A stretch of 40,257 nt of DNA from an uncultured Bacteroidales bacterium (GCA_902783885.1 CACZSQ010000066.1:1-40257), one strand, 5' to 3'; positions 16,492 through 24,724 are shown, counted from the stretch's first letter. Notes: generated from the sequence alone by a model not told the origin. Numbers and translations are program-made.

Positions 16492-18309
16492 ATGACCAAG
16501 GAGGAGAACCAACAACGCATAGAACGCCTAAAAGCTATCGTGCTGAATATGCCTGAGAAGCCGGGTAGCTATCAGTACCATGACGAACATGGTACAATTA
16601 TCTACGTAGGCAAAGCAAAAAACCTAAAGGCACGCTGTTCAACCTACTTCCATACAGAAGTTGACCGCTATAAGACAAAGGTTCTCGTCAGTAAGATTCA
16701 CAACATCACCTACACAGTAGTAAAATCTGAAGCCGAAGCTCTATTGTTGGAAAACCAGCTCATCAAACAATTCCAACCTAGATACAACGTACTTTTAAAA
16801 GATGGCAAAAGCTATCCCTCAATAGCGGTAACAAAAGAATATCTACCACGTATTTTCAAAACTCGACATATCGACCGTAAGGGAGCTATGTATTTCGGGC
16901 CATATAGTCATATACCGACAATCAACGGCCTACTTGAACTATTCAAGAACCTCTACCCTATCCGACGGTGTCACCAACCGATGAGCAAAGACGGAGTAGA
17001 ATCAGGTAAATATAAACTATGCCTGGAATATCACATGAAAAACTGTCTCGGTCCATGCGTAGGTTACCAGAGTCACGAGGAATATATGTCATACATTCAA
17101 GCGGCGGTGCGCATCTTAAAAGGAGATACAGCGGCACTGCGTCGGGAAATGATGGCAGAAATGCAGCATCTTGCGAAAGAAATGAAATTTGAGGAGGCAC
17201 AAGTTATCAAGCGACGGTACGAACTCATTTCAGCACACCAAGAAAAGAGTCAGATCATCACTTCCACAAGTCACAATATAGATGTATTCAATATAGAGAA
17301 CGACGAAAACATAGCCTATATCAACTACCTTCACGTCGTAGAAGGAGCCATCAACCAAGCATTCACCTTTGAATATAAGAAGAAACTGGATGAAACAAGA
17401 GAGGAACTGCTCGTACGCGGGATAATGGATATGCGTGACCGATGGGGCTCAGAGGCTAAAGAAATAGTTTTACCGTTCCCCGTGGAACTACCGCTTAACA
17501 ATGTGGAAATCAGCGTGCCAATACGTGGTGATAAAAGACAATTGTTAGCATTATCGGAGCTAAATGTCAAACAATACAAAGTTGACAGGTTAAAGCAGCA
17601 AGACAAACTGAATCCAGAACAGAAAGCCGTGCGGTTAATGAAGGAGATACAGGAACATTTAAAGCTGCCAACCCTGCCTTATCAAATCGAATGTTTCGAC
17701 AACTCAAATATTTCTGGTACGGATGCCGTTGCAGGATGTGTAGTATTTAAGAAATGTAAGCCCAGCAAGGCTGATTACAGAAAATATATAATCAAGACTG
17801 TTGTCGGACCCGATGACTATGCATCGATGCAGGAAGTGGTTCGTCGAAGATACAGTAGAATGATAGAAGAAGCCACACCCCTACCCGACCTGATTATCAC
17901 CGACGGTGGTATCGGACAAATGAATGTGGTAAGGGCTGTCATTGAGGATGAACTGGGATTGCAGATACCTATCGCGGGCTTAGCTAAAGATGATCGTCAT
18001 CGCACCCATGAATTACTCTACGGGAACCCTCCCATGACGGTGGCTCTAAAACAGGACAGCGCCCTGTTCCGCCTTCTCACACAGATACAGGATGAGGTGC
18101 ACCGATACGCCATCACATTCCATCGCGATAAACGCAGCAAGAGTCAACTGAAGTCTGAACTTGATACGATTCCAGGAATAGGTCCCAAGAGCAAACAGGC
18201 ACTCTTGAAAGTATTCAAAAGCGTCAAACGCATACGTGAAGCTAATGAGGAAGAACTTGCGAAAGTGGTGGGTGATGCAAAAGCCAAAGCAATAAAAGGT
18301 AGTCTATGA
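16492..18309 (+). CDS. uvrC: UvrABC excinuclease subunit C
   Basis: UvrC makes both incisions around DNA damage in nucleotide excision repair. The order of domains is normal: GIY-YIG nuclease (PGSYQYHD ... IIYVGKAKNLKARCSTYF, about 21-45), a Cys-containing region (about 165-185), the UVR motif (about 205-240), the RNase H-like C-terminal nuclease (NSNISGTDAVAGCV, DGGIGQMNV about 465-475), and a helix-hairpin-helix (IPGIGPKSKQALL, about 562-574). The 605-residue length is typical. It starts one base after the parS-like site and its stop overlaps the dtd start by 4 bp. Confidence 0.96.
   Translation: MTKEENQQRIERLKAIVLNMPEKPGSYQYHDEHGTIIYVGKAKNLKARCSTYFHTEVDRYKTKVLVSKIHNITYTVVKSEAEALLLENQLIKQFQPRYNVLLKDGKSYPSIAVTKEYLPRIFKTRHIDRKGAMYFGPYSHIPTINGLLELFKNLYPIRRCHQPMSKDGVESGKYKLCLEYHMKNCLGPCVGYQSHEEYMSYIQAAVRILKGDTAALRREMMAEMQHLAKEMKFEEAQVIKRRYELISAHQEKSQIITSTSHNIDVFNIENDENIAYINYLHVVEGAINQAFTFEYKKKLDETREELLVRGIMDMRDRWGSEAKEIVLPFPVELPLNNVEISVPIRGDKRQLLALSELNVKQYKVDRLKQQDKLNPEQKAVRLMKEIQEHLKLPTLPYQIECFDNSNISGTDAVAGCVVFKKCKPSKADYRKYIIKTVVGPDDYASMQEVVRRRYSRMIEEATPLPDLIITDGGIGQMNVVRAVIEDELGLQIPIAGLAKDDRHRTHELLYGNPPMTVALKQDSALFRLLTQIQDEVHRYAITFHRDKRSKSQLKSELDTIPGIGPKSKQALLKVFKSVKRIREANEEELAKVVGDAKAKAIKGSL
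17475..17488. promoter_or_regulatory. Second, imperfect parS-like site within uvrC
   Basis: GTTCCCCGTGGAAC differs at one base from the palindrome GTTCCACGTGGAAC found 1 kb upstream. parS sites often cluster. It lies in coding sequence, so chance is possible. Confidence 0.35.
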
Positions 18310-18782
18310 GGATAGTCATTCAAAGAGCCAAAGGAGCAAACGTCGCTATCAACGGCCACATAAATGCCGAGTTCACCGGACTTGGCTACGTGATTCTACT
18401 CGGTATAGAATCTACCGACAGCATCGAAGATGTGGATTGGCTGGTCAGGAAGGTGGCAGCCTTGCGCGTTTTCGACGATGAAAAGGGCGTTATGAACCGT
18501 AGCATCATGGACATTGCAGGAGAACATGAAGGTGCTGATGGCAACATCATCGTTATCAGTCAGTTCACACTCTATGCAAGCTACAAGAAGGGAAACCGAC
18601 CCTCCTGGTTGCGTGCTGCCACGCATGACATCAGCGTGCCGCTCTACGAGGCATTCATCGAGCGTTTAAGCGCTGCCATCGGACGCCCTGTTGGTCATGG
18701 TGAATTCGGTGCGGACATGAAGGTGAGCCTGACAAATGACGGACCGGTCACAATAATCATGGATACAAAGAATAAAGAATAA
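18306..18782 (+). CDS. dtd: D-aminoacyl-tRNA deacylase (D-Tyr-tRNA deacylase)
   Basis: The 158-residue enzyme removes D-amino acids wrongly attached to tRNA. The two signature motifs of the active site at the dimer interface are present: SQFTLYA (about residues 79-85) and the cis-Pro motif NDGPVTI (about 144-150). Length is close to the family's usual 145-150. The ATG overlaps the uvrC stop (ATGA), so expression is coupled to uvrC. The gap to deoC holds a palindromic repeat. Confidence 0.95.
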   Translation: MRIVIQRAKGANVAINGHINAEFTGLGYVILLGIESTDSIEDVDWLVRKVAALRVFDDEKGVMNRSIMDIAGEHEGADGNIIVISQFTLYASYKKGNRPSWLRAATHDISVPLYEAFIERLSAAIGRPVGHGEFGADMKVSLTNDGPVTIIMDTKNKE

Positions 18783-18824
18783 GGGAGGACTCTCCCCCCG
18801 CCCTCCCTATAAGAGAGGGAGCGG
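18783..18824. repeat. Palindromic repeat of the mnmG-insert type
   Basis: Immediately after the dtd stop come GGGAG-GACT-CTCCC (18783-18796) and CCCTCCCTATAAGAGAGGGAG (18801-18821). The second shares CCCTCCCTATAAG with the repeat inside mnmG (14609). It may also work as a transcription terminator, though no T-run follows. Confidence 0.65.
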
Positions 18825-18901
18825 TCACCAGACAAGAATAGAATATATATACTTACAATAATCTGAAAGATAAATTATTAACCATTAAATGAAAGATTAA
18901 T

Positions 18902-19813
18902 ATGGCAAATGTAACAACGGGGGTTGATTCTCCCAGTAAGTATGAACAAGCATTAGCGCTGTACAACCTGAACATCAGCGATGCTGAGGTGGCAGCCGCC
19001 GTGAAGAAGATTATCGATGAAAAGGTACCCGAGAACGACACTGCTGAAGTGAAAAAATTCCTGATGGGTAGTGTAGAACTGACCACGTTGAAGACCACAG
19101 ATAGCGAGGAAAGCGTTCTGGCCTTCACGGAGAAGGTGAACAAATTTGAAGAAGCCTACCCTGCCCTACCCCACGTGGCCACGATTTGTGTCTATCCATG
19201 TTTCGCCCAGATTGTCTCTCAGAGTCTCGAAGTGGAAGGTGTTGAGGTAGCGTGCGTCAGCGGCAGTTTTCCGAGCTCACAGGCATTGTTAGAGGTAAAA
19301 ATAGCCGAGACAGCACTGGCTTTGAAAGATGGTGCTACAGAGATTGATATCGTCATGAGTGTGGGTAAGTACCTGAGCGGTGACTACGAGACCGTCTGCG
19401 ACGAGATTCAGGAGTTGAAGTGCGTGTGTGGCGACAAGAAGATGAAGGTGATTCTCGAAAGCGGTCTCCTACCCTCTTGCGCCGACATCAAGCGGGCCAG
19501 CATCTTAGCCATGTACGCCGGTGCCGACTACATCAAGACTTCAACCGGCAAGGAGAAACCCGCAGCCACCCCTGAGGCCGCCTACGTGATGTGTCAGGCC
19601 ATCAAGGAGTACTACGAGAAGACAGGCATCCAGATCGGCTTCAAACCAGCCGGCGGTCTGAACACCGTTCACGATGCCCTCGTCTATTACACCATCGTGA
19701 AGGAAGTGCTCGGCGAAAAATGGTTGACGAACCAATGGCTCCGACTCGGCACCTCCCGCCTCGCCAACCTCCTCCTCTCCGAGGTCGAGGGTAAAGAGAT
19801 CAAATTCTTCTAG
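18902..19813 (+). CDS. deoC: Deoxyribose-phosphate aldolase
   Basis: DeoC splits 2-deoxyribose 5-phosphate into glyceraldehyde 3-phosphate and acetaldehyde in nucleoside catabolism. The Schiff-base lysine lies in GADYIKTSTGK (about residues 203-213), and another conserved region is EIDIVMSVGKYLSG (about 143-156). A 303-residue length, with an N-terminal extension compared with the 259-residue E. coli enzyme, fits Bacteroidetes forms. It is 119 bp from dtd and closed by a strong terminator, so it may be the last gene of this group or have its own promoter; I see none of the usual type upstream. Confidence 0.95.
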   Translation: MANVTTGVDSPSKYEQALALYNLNISDAEVAAAVKKIIDEKVPENDTAEVKKFLMGSVELTTLKTTDSEESVLAFTEKVNKFEEAYPALPHVATICVYPCFAQIVSQSLEVEGVEVACVSGSFPSSQALLEVKIAETALALKDGATEIDIVMSVGKYLSGDYETVCDEIQELKCVCGDKKMKVILESGLLPSCADIKRASILAMYAGADYIKTSTGKEKPAATPEAAYVMCQAIKEYYEKTGIQIGFKPAGGLNTVHDALVYYTIVKEVLGEKWLTNQWLRLGTSRLANLLLSEVEGKEIKFF

Positions 19814-19946
19814 ACCTCTTCCCTACCCCTTCTACAAAAAACGAAGGGCAAGGAATGATTTAGAGTTGAATTTGTCCCCTTGAGAATTGAAAATTCGCGT
19901 ACTCCTGACCGATTATTTCTTTCTGCGCGATTCTCAGAGGCTCAAA

Positions 19947-19987
19947 AAGAAGCCCAAGGTGCTTATTATTAACATCTTGGGCTTCTT
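19947..19987 (+). terminator. Strong intrinsic terminator after deoC
   Basis: The arms 19947-19961 and 19973-19987 pair at 14 of 15 positions with an 11-nt loop and are followed by ATTTTC. It lies about 130 bp after deoC. The preceding 130 bp hold no other feature I can support. Confidence 0.85.
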
Positions 19988-20186
19988 ATTTTCTGTTTGC
20001 AAAGCTCGACCAAATAGAAATCAATTGTGAAAATTTGTAAAAACTCTCAGGATGAATGATGAAACATAAGCATCGAAGGTACAACAATCAGTGTGTACAC
20101 TGTGAGTTTGTTCGACAATGCGTAAAGCTGAAGCGCTTCACAATAGATTCCAACAATAGAAGAAGCGAGCATACTGAAACACACGC

Positions 20187-20216
20187 TTTCGGGAGAACCC
20201 TCAGTAACGGTAATGA
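20187..20216 (+). repeat. REP-like palindrome copy upstream of the transposase
   Basis: The core TTCGGGAGAACCCTCAG and the following AACGGTAATGA match the two arms of the palindrome inside the transposase gene (20879-20957). The copy stands about 180 bp before the transposase start. The surrounding 19988-20394 has no other gene that I can support. Confidence 0.65.
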
Positions 20217-20360
20217 GAGAGCTGTTGGAAGTGAGTATGCTCCTTACAGGAAACAATAAAAAGGAGCAAGGGCTGTGTGTATAAGAAGGTTTTTATGCAA
20301 AAGTTGTGTTATGTGCTTCGTTTTTCTATGTTCCCTTTCTTCTCTTATCATTATTAGTTG

Positions 20361-20368
20361 TATCTTTG
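20361..20368 (+). promoter_or_regulatory. -7 promoter element for the transposase
   Basis: TATCTTTG matches TAnnTTTG and lies 26 bp before the ATG at 20395. A weak TTTC lies 21 bp upstream (20336-20339). Confidence 0.5.
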
Positions 20369-20394
20369 CCGCACAGAAATGAGAAATCATTGTT

Positions 20395-20856
20395 ATGACG
20401 CGCGAAGAGATGATAGCGAAAGGGTTGGAGCCTGCGGAGACCAAGCGGAATGGGCAACGCAGGGCTCCTTGGCATGACTACAGCCGCCCAGGCATCTATA
20501 TGCTGACATTGGTCACTGAGCAACGGCAGCGGGTGTTTGGAAGTATCGAAGGAAGGTCACGGGCAGCGAAGGGAACACCGGACTACCCGCATTTACAGCT
20601 TTCAACATTGGGAAAGGAGGTATTGGAAGAGGAGGTACAGAAAATACAGAAGTTCTATCCCATGGTGGAGGTGTGGAAGACGACACTTATGCCTGATCAT
20701 ATACACCTGCTTGTGTGTGTTCGGAAGCCATTACCAGAAGGAAAACATTTAGGGTTGGTGGTTAGCGGATTCAAGGCGGGATGCACACAGGCATGGTGGA
20801 GAGAGGAGGAAGAGAAAAAGGCCCTCGGTAATGGGGAAGGAAAAGCTTTTGGTTGA
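20395..20856 (+). CDS. REP-associated (Y1/HUH) transposase, N-terminal part up to an in-frame stop
   Basis: This 153-residue frame holds the first half of an IS200-like, REP-associated tyrosine transposase. It contains RPGIYMLTLVTEQRQRVFG (about 31-49) and the HUH metal-binding motif MPDHIHLLV (His102 and His104). Such enzymes cut single-stranded palindromes using the HUH metal site and one Tyr. Here the frame ends at a TGA (20854-20856) before the catalytic Tyr, which lies in the same frame downstream. Translation of this piece alone should therefore be inactive. The stop lies in a linker made of repeat sequence. It could be a recent nonsense mutation, a repeat insertion carrying a stop, or a domesticated remnant. 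Confidence 0.8.
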   Translation: MTREEMIAKGLEPAETKRNGQRRAPWHDYSRPGIYMLTLVTEQRQRVFGSIEGRSRAAKGTPDYPHLQLSTLGKEVLEEEVQKIQKFYPMVEVWKTTLMPDHIHLLVCVRKPLPEGKHLGLVVSGFKAGCTQAWWREEEEKKALGNGEGKAFG

Positions 20857-20877
20857 ATCCTTGTTAACGGGGATGAA

Positions 20878-21588
20878 ATGTCCCTCGGGAGAACCCTCGG
20901 GAACGGTAAGGAAAGGACAGGATTGGTTACTATTCCTGAGGGTTCTCCCGAAGGACAAGATGCGGGAGCAGCACAGTTGCGTCCTGTTCTTTTTCAGCAC
21001 GGTTACCACGATCGCATTGTGCGCAATCATGAGATGCTGGAGAACATCCGTCATTATATGGATGATAACCCTTTCCGTGCCCGTATCCGCGAGGAGATAC
21101 CGCATTTGATGCAACGGCGTCTGCATCTGTGGGTTCACGACCGCGAATATGCGGCTTTCGGTAATCTCTTCCTGTTGAAATACCCCGAGAAGATACAGGT
21201 GTTCTTCCATCGCAAGAACACTGAGGGTGTCCCGACACATCTGACACCTGAATATGCCCAAGAACGCGACAGCCTTCTTCTTAAGGCAGAAGAGGGTGCC
21301 GTGCTGGTTACTCCTGGCATCTCGAAAGGCGAACAAGGTGTTGTGACAGCAGCCCTTTACAAAGGGCTTCCGCTCATCATCTTGCAGAAGGAACCCATAT
21401 CAGAATACTGGAAGCCATCGCAAAGTCGCTTTTATGCTTGCGCTTCCGGACACCTGCTGATCCTTGCTCCATGGAATTTGGAAGGGGACTCTGACTATGA
21501 ACGTTTCCACACACTCAACGACTTTGCCAGGGATATCTGCATGGCTACTGACACGCGTATCCTTGATTATCCAACGACTTCCACATGA
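20878..21588 (+). CDS. Transposase C-terminal part with catalytic Tyr and a fused DprA/SLOG-like domain
   Basis: The frame is the same as that of the N-terminal piece, separated from it only by one TGA and six further codons. Residues 1-35 (from the ATG at 20878) are encoded by a REP-like palindrome. Residues 40-70 carry GYHDRIVRN and IRHYMDDNP, the conserved helix with the likely nucleophile Tyr60. Residues 95-225 form an extra domain whose phrases GAVLVTPGISKGEQGVVTAAL and GLPLIILQKE resemble the SLOG/DprA Rossmann fold; HLLILAPWN follows. DprA-type folds bind single-stranded DNA or nucleotides, so a role in handling the substrate is possible. The stop overlaps the pgeF start by 4 bp. The domain call is a pattern judgement. 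Confidence 0.65.
   Translation: MSLGRTLGNGKERTGLVTIPEGSPEGQDAGAAQLRPVLFQHGYHDRIVRNHEMLENIRHYMDDNPFRARIREEIPHLMQRRLHLWVHDREYAAFGNLFLLKYPEKIQVFFHRKNTEGVPTHLTPEYAQERDSLLLKAEEGAVLVTPGISKGEQGVVTAALYKGLPLIILQKEPISEYWKPSQSRFYACASGHLLILAPWNLEGDSDYERFHTLNDFARDICMATDTRILDYPTTST
20879..20957. repeat. REP-like inverted repeat inside the transposase linker
   Basis: Arms of 31 nt (20879-20909 and 20927-20957) pair with about four mismatches around a 17-nt loop. Each arm contains CGGGAGAACCCTC, itself able to form a small hairpin. A partial related motif, CCCTCGGTAATGG, lies at 20822. The same core occurs at 20187. Confidence 0.8.
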
Positions 21589-22361
21589 CTTATACACTCG
21601 CTGAACATATCAAGGCTTTCTCAACGGAACGGCATTGCACAGAGGCAACAGCGCCTTACGACGGATTCAACATCACGCATTACTGCGGGGATGAAGTGGA
21701 GCATGTGCGACAATGCCGAAAACAGCTGTGCGAACGGCTGGGGATTCCTGACAGCCGGCTGATTGTTCCGAGACAGGTGCATGGCGTTCATATTGAGGAA
21801 GTAACGGAGCAGAATAGGGGAGAGGCTTTTGAAGATACTGATGCGCTCATCACGAGGCTTGAGGGCGTGTGCATAGGCGTTTCTACGGCAGACTGCGTAC
21901 CGCTATTGTTCTATGACAGTGGCACAGGTGCCATTGCTGCTGCTCATGCGGGCTGGCGAGGTACGGTGGCGCGCATAGGCGTGCTGACAATTGAGGCAAT
22001 GCTGGAGGCTTACGGCACGAAGGCCGAGGATATTTCCTGCGTGATTGGCCCCAGCATAGGACCCGAAGCATTTGAGGTGGGAGAGGAGGTTTATGAGGCT
22101 TTTGCTGATGCCGGTTTTCCCATGGACAACATAGCCTATCGCCATGCAGAGACGCGGAAATGGCACATCGACTTGTGGCGCGCTAACGCGTGGCAACTCA
22201 CACAAGCGGGCATCCCGGAAAAGGCTGTTCACGTCTGCGGACTCTGTACCTACACACACTATTCCCGCTTCTTCTCTGCACGCCGTCTGGGCATCAACAG
22301 CGGCCGTATGTTCACTGGCATCATGAAACAGACCAATCATTTGATGACATCTCAACCATAA
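21585..22361 (+). CDS. pgeF: Peptidoglycan editing factor PgeF (YfiH/LACC1 family)
   Basis: The 258-residue protein carries the family motifs with the zinc or catalytic residues: PRQVHG, STADCVPLLFYD, AAHAGWRGT and CGLCTYTHYSRFFSARR. In E. coli PgeF prevents wrong amino acids in the peptidoglycan stem; relatives act as purine nucleoside phosphorylase or adenosine deaminase. The ATG at 21585 overlaps the stop of the transposase C-terminal frame (ATGA). This coupling may be how the gene is now translated. The next gene, an MBOAT acyltransferase, follows after 6 bp. Confidence 0.93.
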   Translation: MTYTLAEHIKAFSTERHCTEATAPYDGFNITHYCGDEVEHVRQCRKQLCERLGIPDSRLIVPRQVHGVHIEEVTEQNRGEAFEDTDALITRLEGVCIGVSTADCVPLLFYDSGTGAIAAAHAGWRGTVARIGVLTIEAMLEAYGTKAEDISCVIGPSIGPEAFEVGEEVYEAFADAGFPMDNIAYRHAETRKWHIDLWRANAWQLTQAGIPEKAVHVCGLCTYTHYSRFFSARRLGINSGRMFTGIMKQTNHLMTSQP

Positions 22362-22367
22362 GAATTC

Positions 22368-23780
22368 ATGCTATTCAACTCGCTGCCATTTCTGCTATTT
22401 TTCCCAGCCGTGTGCTTCTTGTACTACTGCATCCCTGGGTCGTGGCTGCGCCTTCGCAACCTGTTTCTTCTGGCTGCGAGTTATTATTTCTACATGAGTT
22501 GGGAGCCTGCTTATGCGTTGCTGCTGCTGACGAGTACGGTGGTGACTTATCTCTCAGCTTTGGGCATCGCACAAACCACCGACAAGAGGAAGCGGAAGGT
22601 GTGCCTGGTGGCGAGCCTGGTGATTAACCTGTCGCTGCTTTTCGTTTTCAAATACTACAATTTTCTCGCCTCGAACCTGATGTGGCTAACAGATCTTTGT
22701 GGCGTGAGAATAAACATACCCATTTCCAAACTGCTCCTGCCTGTTGGCATTTCTTTTTATACATTCCAGGCACTTGGGTATGCCATTGACGTTTATCGCG
22801 GCACGACGAAGGTGGAACGCAACTTCGTGACTTACGCACTCTTTGTGTCATTCTTTCCTCAACTCGTGGCGGGTCCTATTGAACGCTCTAACAGCCTGTT
22901 ACCTCAATTCAAGCAGCCACACCCTTTCGACTATGACAACGGTATGAAAGGCCTTCGCATGATGGTGTGGGGCTATTTTCTGAAACTCGTGTTGGCAGAC
23001 CGTTGCGGCGACTACGTGAATGCCGTGTTCAACCACTTGGACATGCATAACGGAGGCAGCTACGCCGTGGCTTCGCTGCTGTTTCCTTTTCAGATTTACG
23101 GTGACTTTGCAGGTTACTCGCTCATCGCCATCGGTGCTGCGCGTATTCTTGGTTTTCGCCTGATGCAGAACTTCCGTCAGCCCTATCTGTCATGCTCTAT
23201 TGGCGAGTTCTGGAAGCGCTGGCATATCTCGTTATCCACGTGGTTCAAAGACTATGTATATATCCCATTGGGAGGCAATAGGGTAGGGAAGTGGCGCCGG
23301 TACTTCAACCTGATGGTCACATTTGTTATCAGCGGCTGCTGGCATGGTGCCAACTGGACGTTTCTCTGCTGGGGAATGCTTCACGGGATGCTGCTCTGCA
23401 TAGAAAAGGCCACGGGCTACAGCAAACAGGCGGTGAGAAGCCATCTGGAAATGTTTGGACGGTGGCTGCTGACATTCGTGCTTGTCTGCTTTGCCTGGGT
23501 CTTTTTCCGTGCCAACACGCTGGCAGATGCAGGCATAGTGTTAAGGGGTATTTTCACTAATCTCAGTACCCCCTTCACCCGTGTCAGCGACTTCTGCATC
23601 ATCGGTGTGTGCTTAGTGGTGATGCTTGTTGACGCCGTCAAACAAGAACGCAGATATCACCTGCCATTAAATCCAACAGTCAAAGCTGTTTTGCTACACG
23701 TCTGGTTAGCTATGATGATAGCTTTCATCACATTGTTCGGTGTGTTGGACAGCAGCCAGTTCATCTATTTCCAATTCTAA
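22368..23780 (+). CDS. MBOAT-family membrane O-acyltransferase (AlgI-like)
   Basis: The 470-residue polytopic protein has the AlgI/PatA-type layout: LFNSLPFLLFFPAVCFLYY at the start, FKYYNFLASN, GISFYTFQALGYAIDVYRG, SFFPQLVAGPIERS, and the catalytic region WHISLSTWFKDYVYIPLGG then GCWHGANWTFL with the conserved His326. These enzymes move acyl groups (usually acetyl) across the inner membrane onto extracytoplasmic polysaccharide or peptidoglycan. It is followed after 11 bp by an SGNH/DltD-like protein, the usual partner that completes the transfer. Together with pgeF upstream this suggests cell-wall or capsule modification; the acceptor is unknown. Confidence 0.92.
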   Translation: MLFNSLPFLLFFPAVCFLYYCIPGSWLRLRNLFLLAASYYFYMSWEPAYALLLLTSTVVTYLSALGIAQTTDKRKRKVCLVASLVINLSLLFVFKYYNFLASNLMWLTDLCGVRINIPISKLLLPVGISFYTFQALGYAIDVYRGTTKVERNFVTYALFVSFFPQLVAGPIERSNSLLPQFKQPHPFDYDNGMKGLRMMVWGYFLKLVLADRCGDYVNAVFNHLDMHNGGSYAVASLLFPFQIYGDFAGYSLIAIGAARILGFRLMQNFRQPYLSCSIGEFWKRWHISLSTWFKDYVYIPLGGNRVGKWRRYFNLMVTFVISGCWHGANWTFLCWGMLHGMLLCIEKATGYSKQAVRSHLEMFGRWLLTFVLVCFAWVFFRANTLADAGIVLRGIFTNLSTPFTRVSDFCIIGVCLVVMLVDAVKQERRYHLPLNPTVKAVLLHVWLAMMIAFITLFGVLDSSQFIYFQF

Positions 23781-23791
23781 TCCTTGCGACG

Positions 23792-24724
23792 ATGAAGAAA
23801 ATGCTCTGCTCCATACTGGTCATCTTTATCCTGTGGTACGCCTTCGACCGTGCAGGAGGTGCCGCCATGTATTGGGTGACATGGCACACGCATGAACATT
23901 TCTCGCAGAAAATCTGCAAGATTGTCGGCGACGTGAGCCCCGACATTCTTCTGTTGGGCACATCGAGATGCGAGAACCACTACGTGCCCTCCATCATTCA
24001 GGACTCCACGGGCATGAGCGTCTTCAATGCCGGCATCTCGGCCTCAGGCAGCATCTATTTCCAATACGTGACACTCGCTCATCTCCTCAACCACCACACG
24101 CCTAAGGTGGTGGTTCTCGACACGGGCGAATCAGAGTATGTCGAGCACGAAGGCCACCTCAACATGCTCAGCTTCTACGCTCCCCACATCGGGCGTTGTG
24201 CCGAAGCCGACTCAGTGTTCAGCCAGTTGGGTATGATGGGGCGCTACCAATTCTCGCACCTCTATCGTTACCATTCCCTCTCGAACGCAGCCATCGCGCG
24301 GCTGTTCATGCCCGATGAACCGAATGACAACGGCTACACGCCCATCGCCTGCCCGCCATCGTTCCCCTCCACGATTGGCGAACCGCAGCAGCCTTTGCCG
24401 GGTGCTCCGCAGATGCTGAACACGTTCCGCCGCTTCATCGCGCTGTGCCGCAGCCACAACGTTCAGTTGGTGCTGTCCATCTCGCCAAGCTACTCCATCC
24501 TCGACGAGCACTACTACGACGAGTTGAAGGCCATTGCTGCAAAGGAACATCTGCCTTTCCTCGACTACGACACACCAGGACTCTACACAGATCATCCGGA
24601 GTACTTCTATGACAATGCCCACCTATGGGAGAAGGGCTCACGAATCTTCTCACAACGTTTCGCCCACGACTTGAAATTACTTATATTGAACAATTACAGA
24701 ACCGACGATAGTGAGCCATACTGA
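23792..24724 (+). CDS. SGNH-hydrolase-like/DltD-like partner of the MBOAT acyltransferase
   Basis: This 310-residue protein has an N-terminal membrane anchor or signal (about 1-20) and an SGNH-type core. The first block is DILLLGTSRCENHYVP (Ser in block I), and the late block DNAHLWEKGSRIFSQRF carries the Asp/His-like pair. FNAGISASGS fits the second block. The protein is probably periplasmic and accepts the acyl group delivered by the adjacent MBOAT protein. The exact family is not certain; SGNH/DltD-like is the closest pattern I see. Confidence 0.7.
   Translation: MKKMLCSILVIFILWYAFDRAGGAAMYWVTWHTHEHFSQKICKIVGDVSPDILLLGTSRCENHYVPSIIQDSTGMSVFNAGISASGSIYFQYVTLAHLLNHHTPKVVVLDTGESEYVEHEGHLNMLSFYAPHIGRCAEADSVFSQLGMMGRYQFSHLYRYHSLSNAAIARLFMPDEPNDNGYTPIACPPSFPSTIGEPQQPLPGAPQMLNTFRRFIALCRSHNVQLVLSISPSYSILDEHYYDELKAIAAKEHLPFLDYDTPGLYTDHPEYFYDNAHLWEKGSRIFSQRFAHDLKLLILNNYRTDDSEPY

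Noticed and set aside
19171..19180. Other CACGTG sites (for example in deoC) as parS
   Set aside because: The flanks do not match GTTCCACGTGGAAC beyond the central six bases.
20056..20259. Small plus-strand frame upstream of the transposase
   Set aside because: Its codons include the REP-like repeat copy, it has no promoter of the usual kind and no protein features.
20854..20856. TGA read as selenocysteine
   Set aside because: No selenocysteine enzyme family is involved and no SECIS-like hairpin follows at the correct place; the nearby hairpin is the REP-like repeat. A nonsense codon is simpler.
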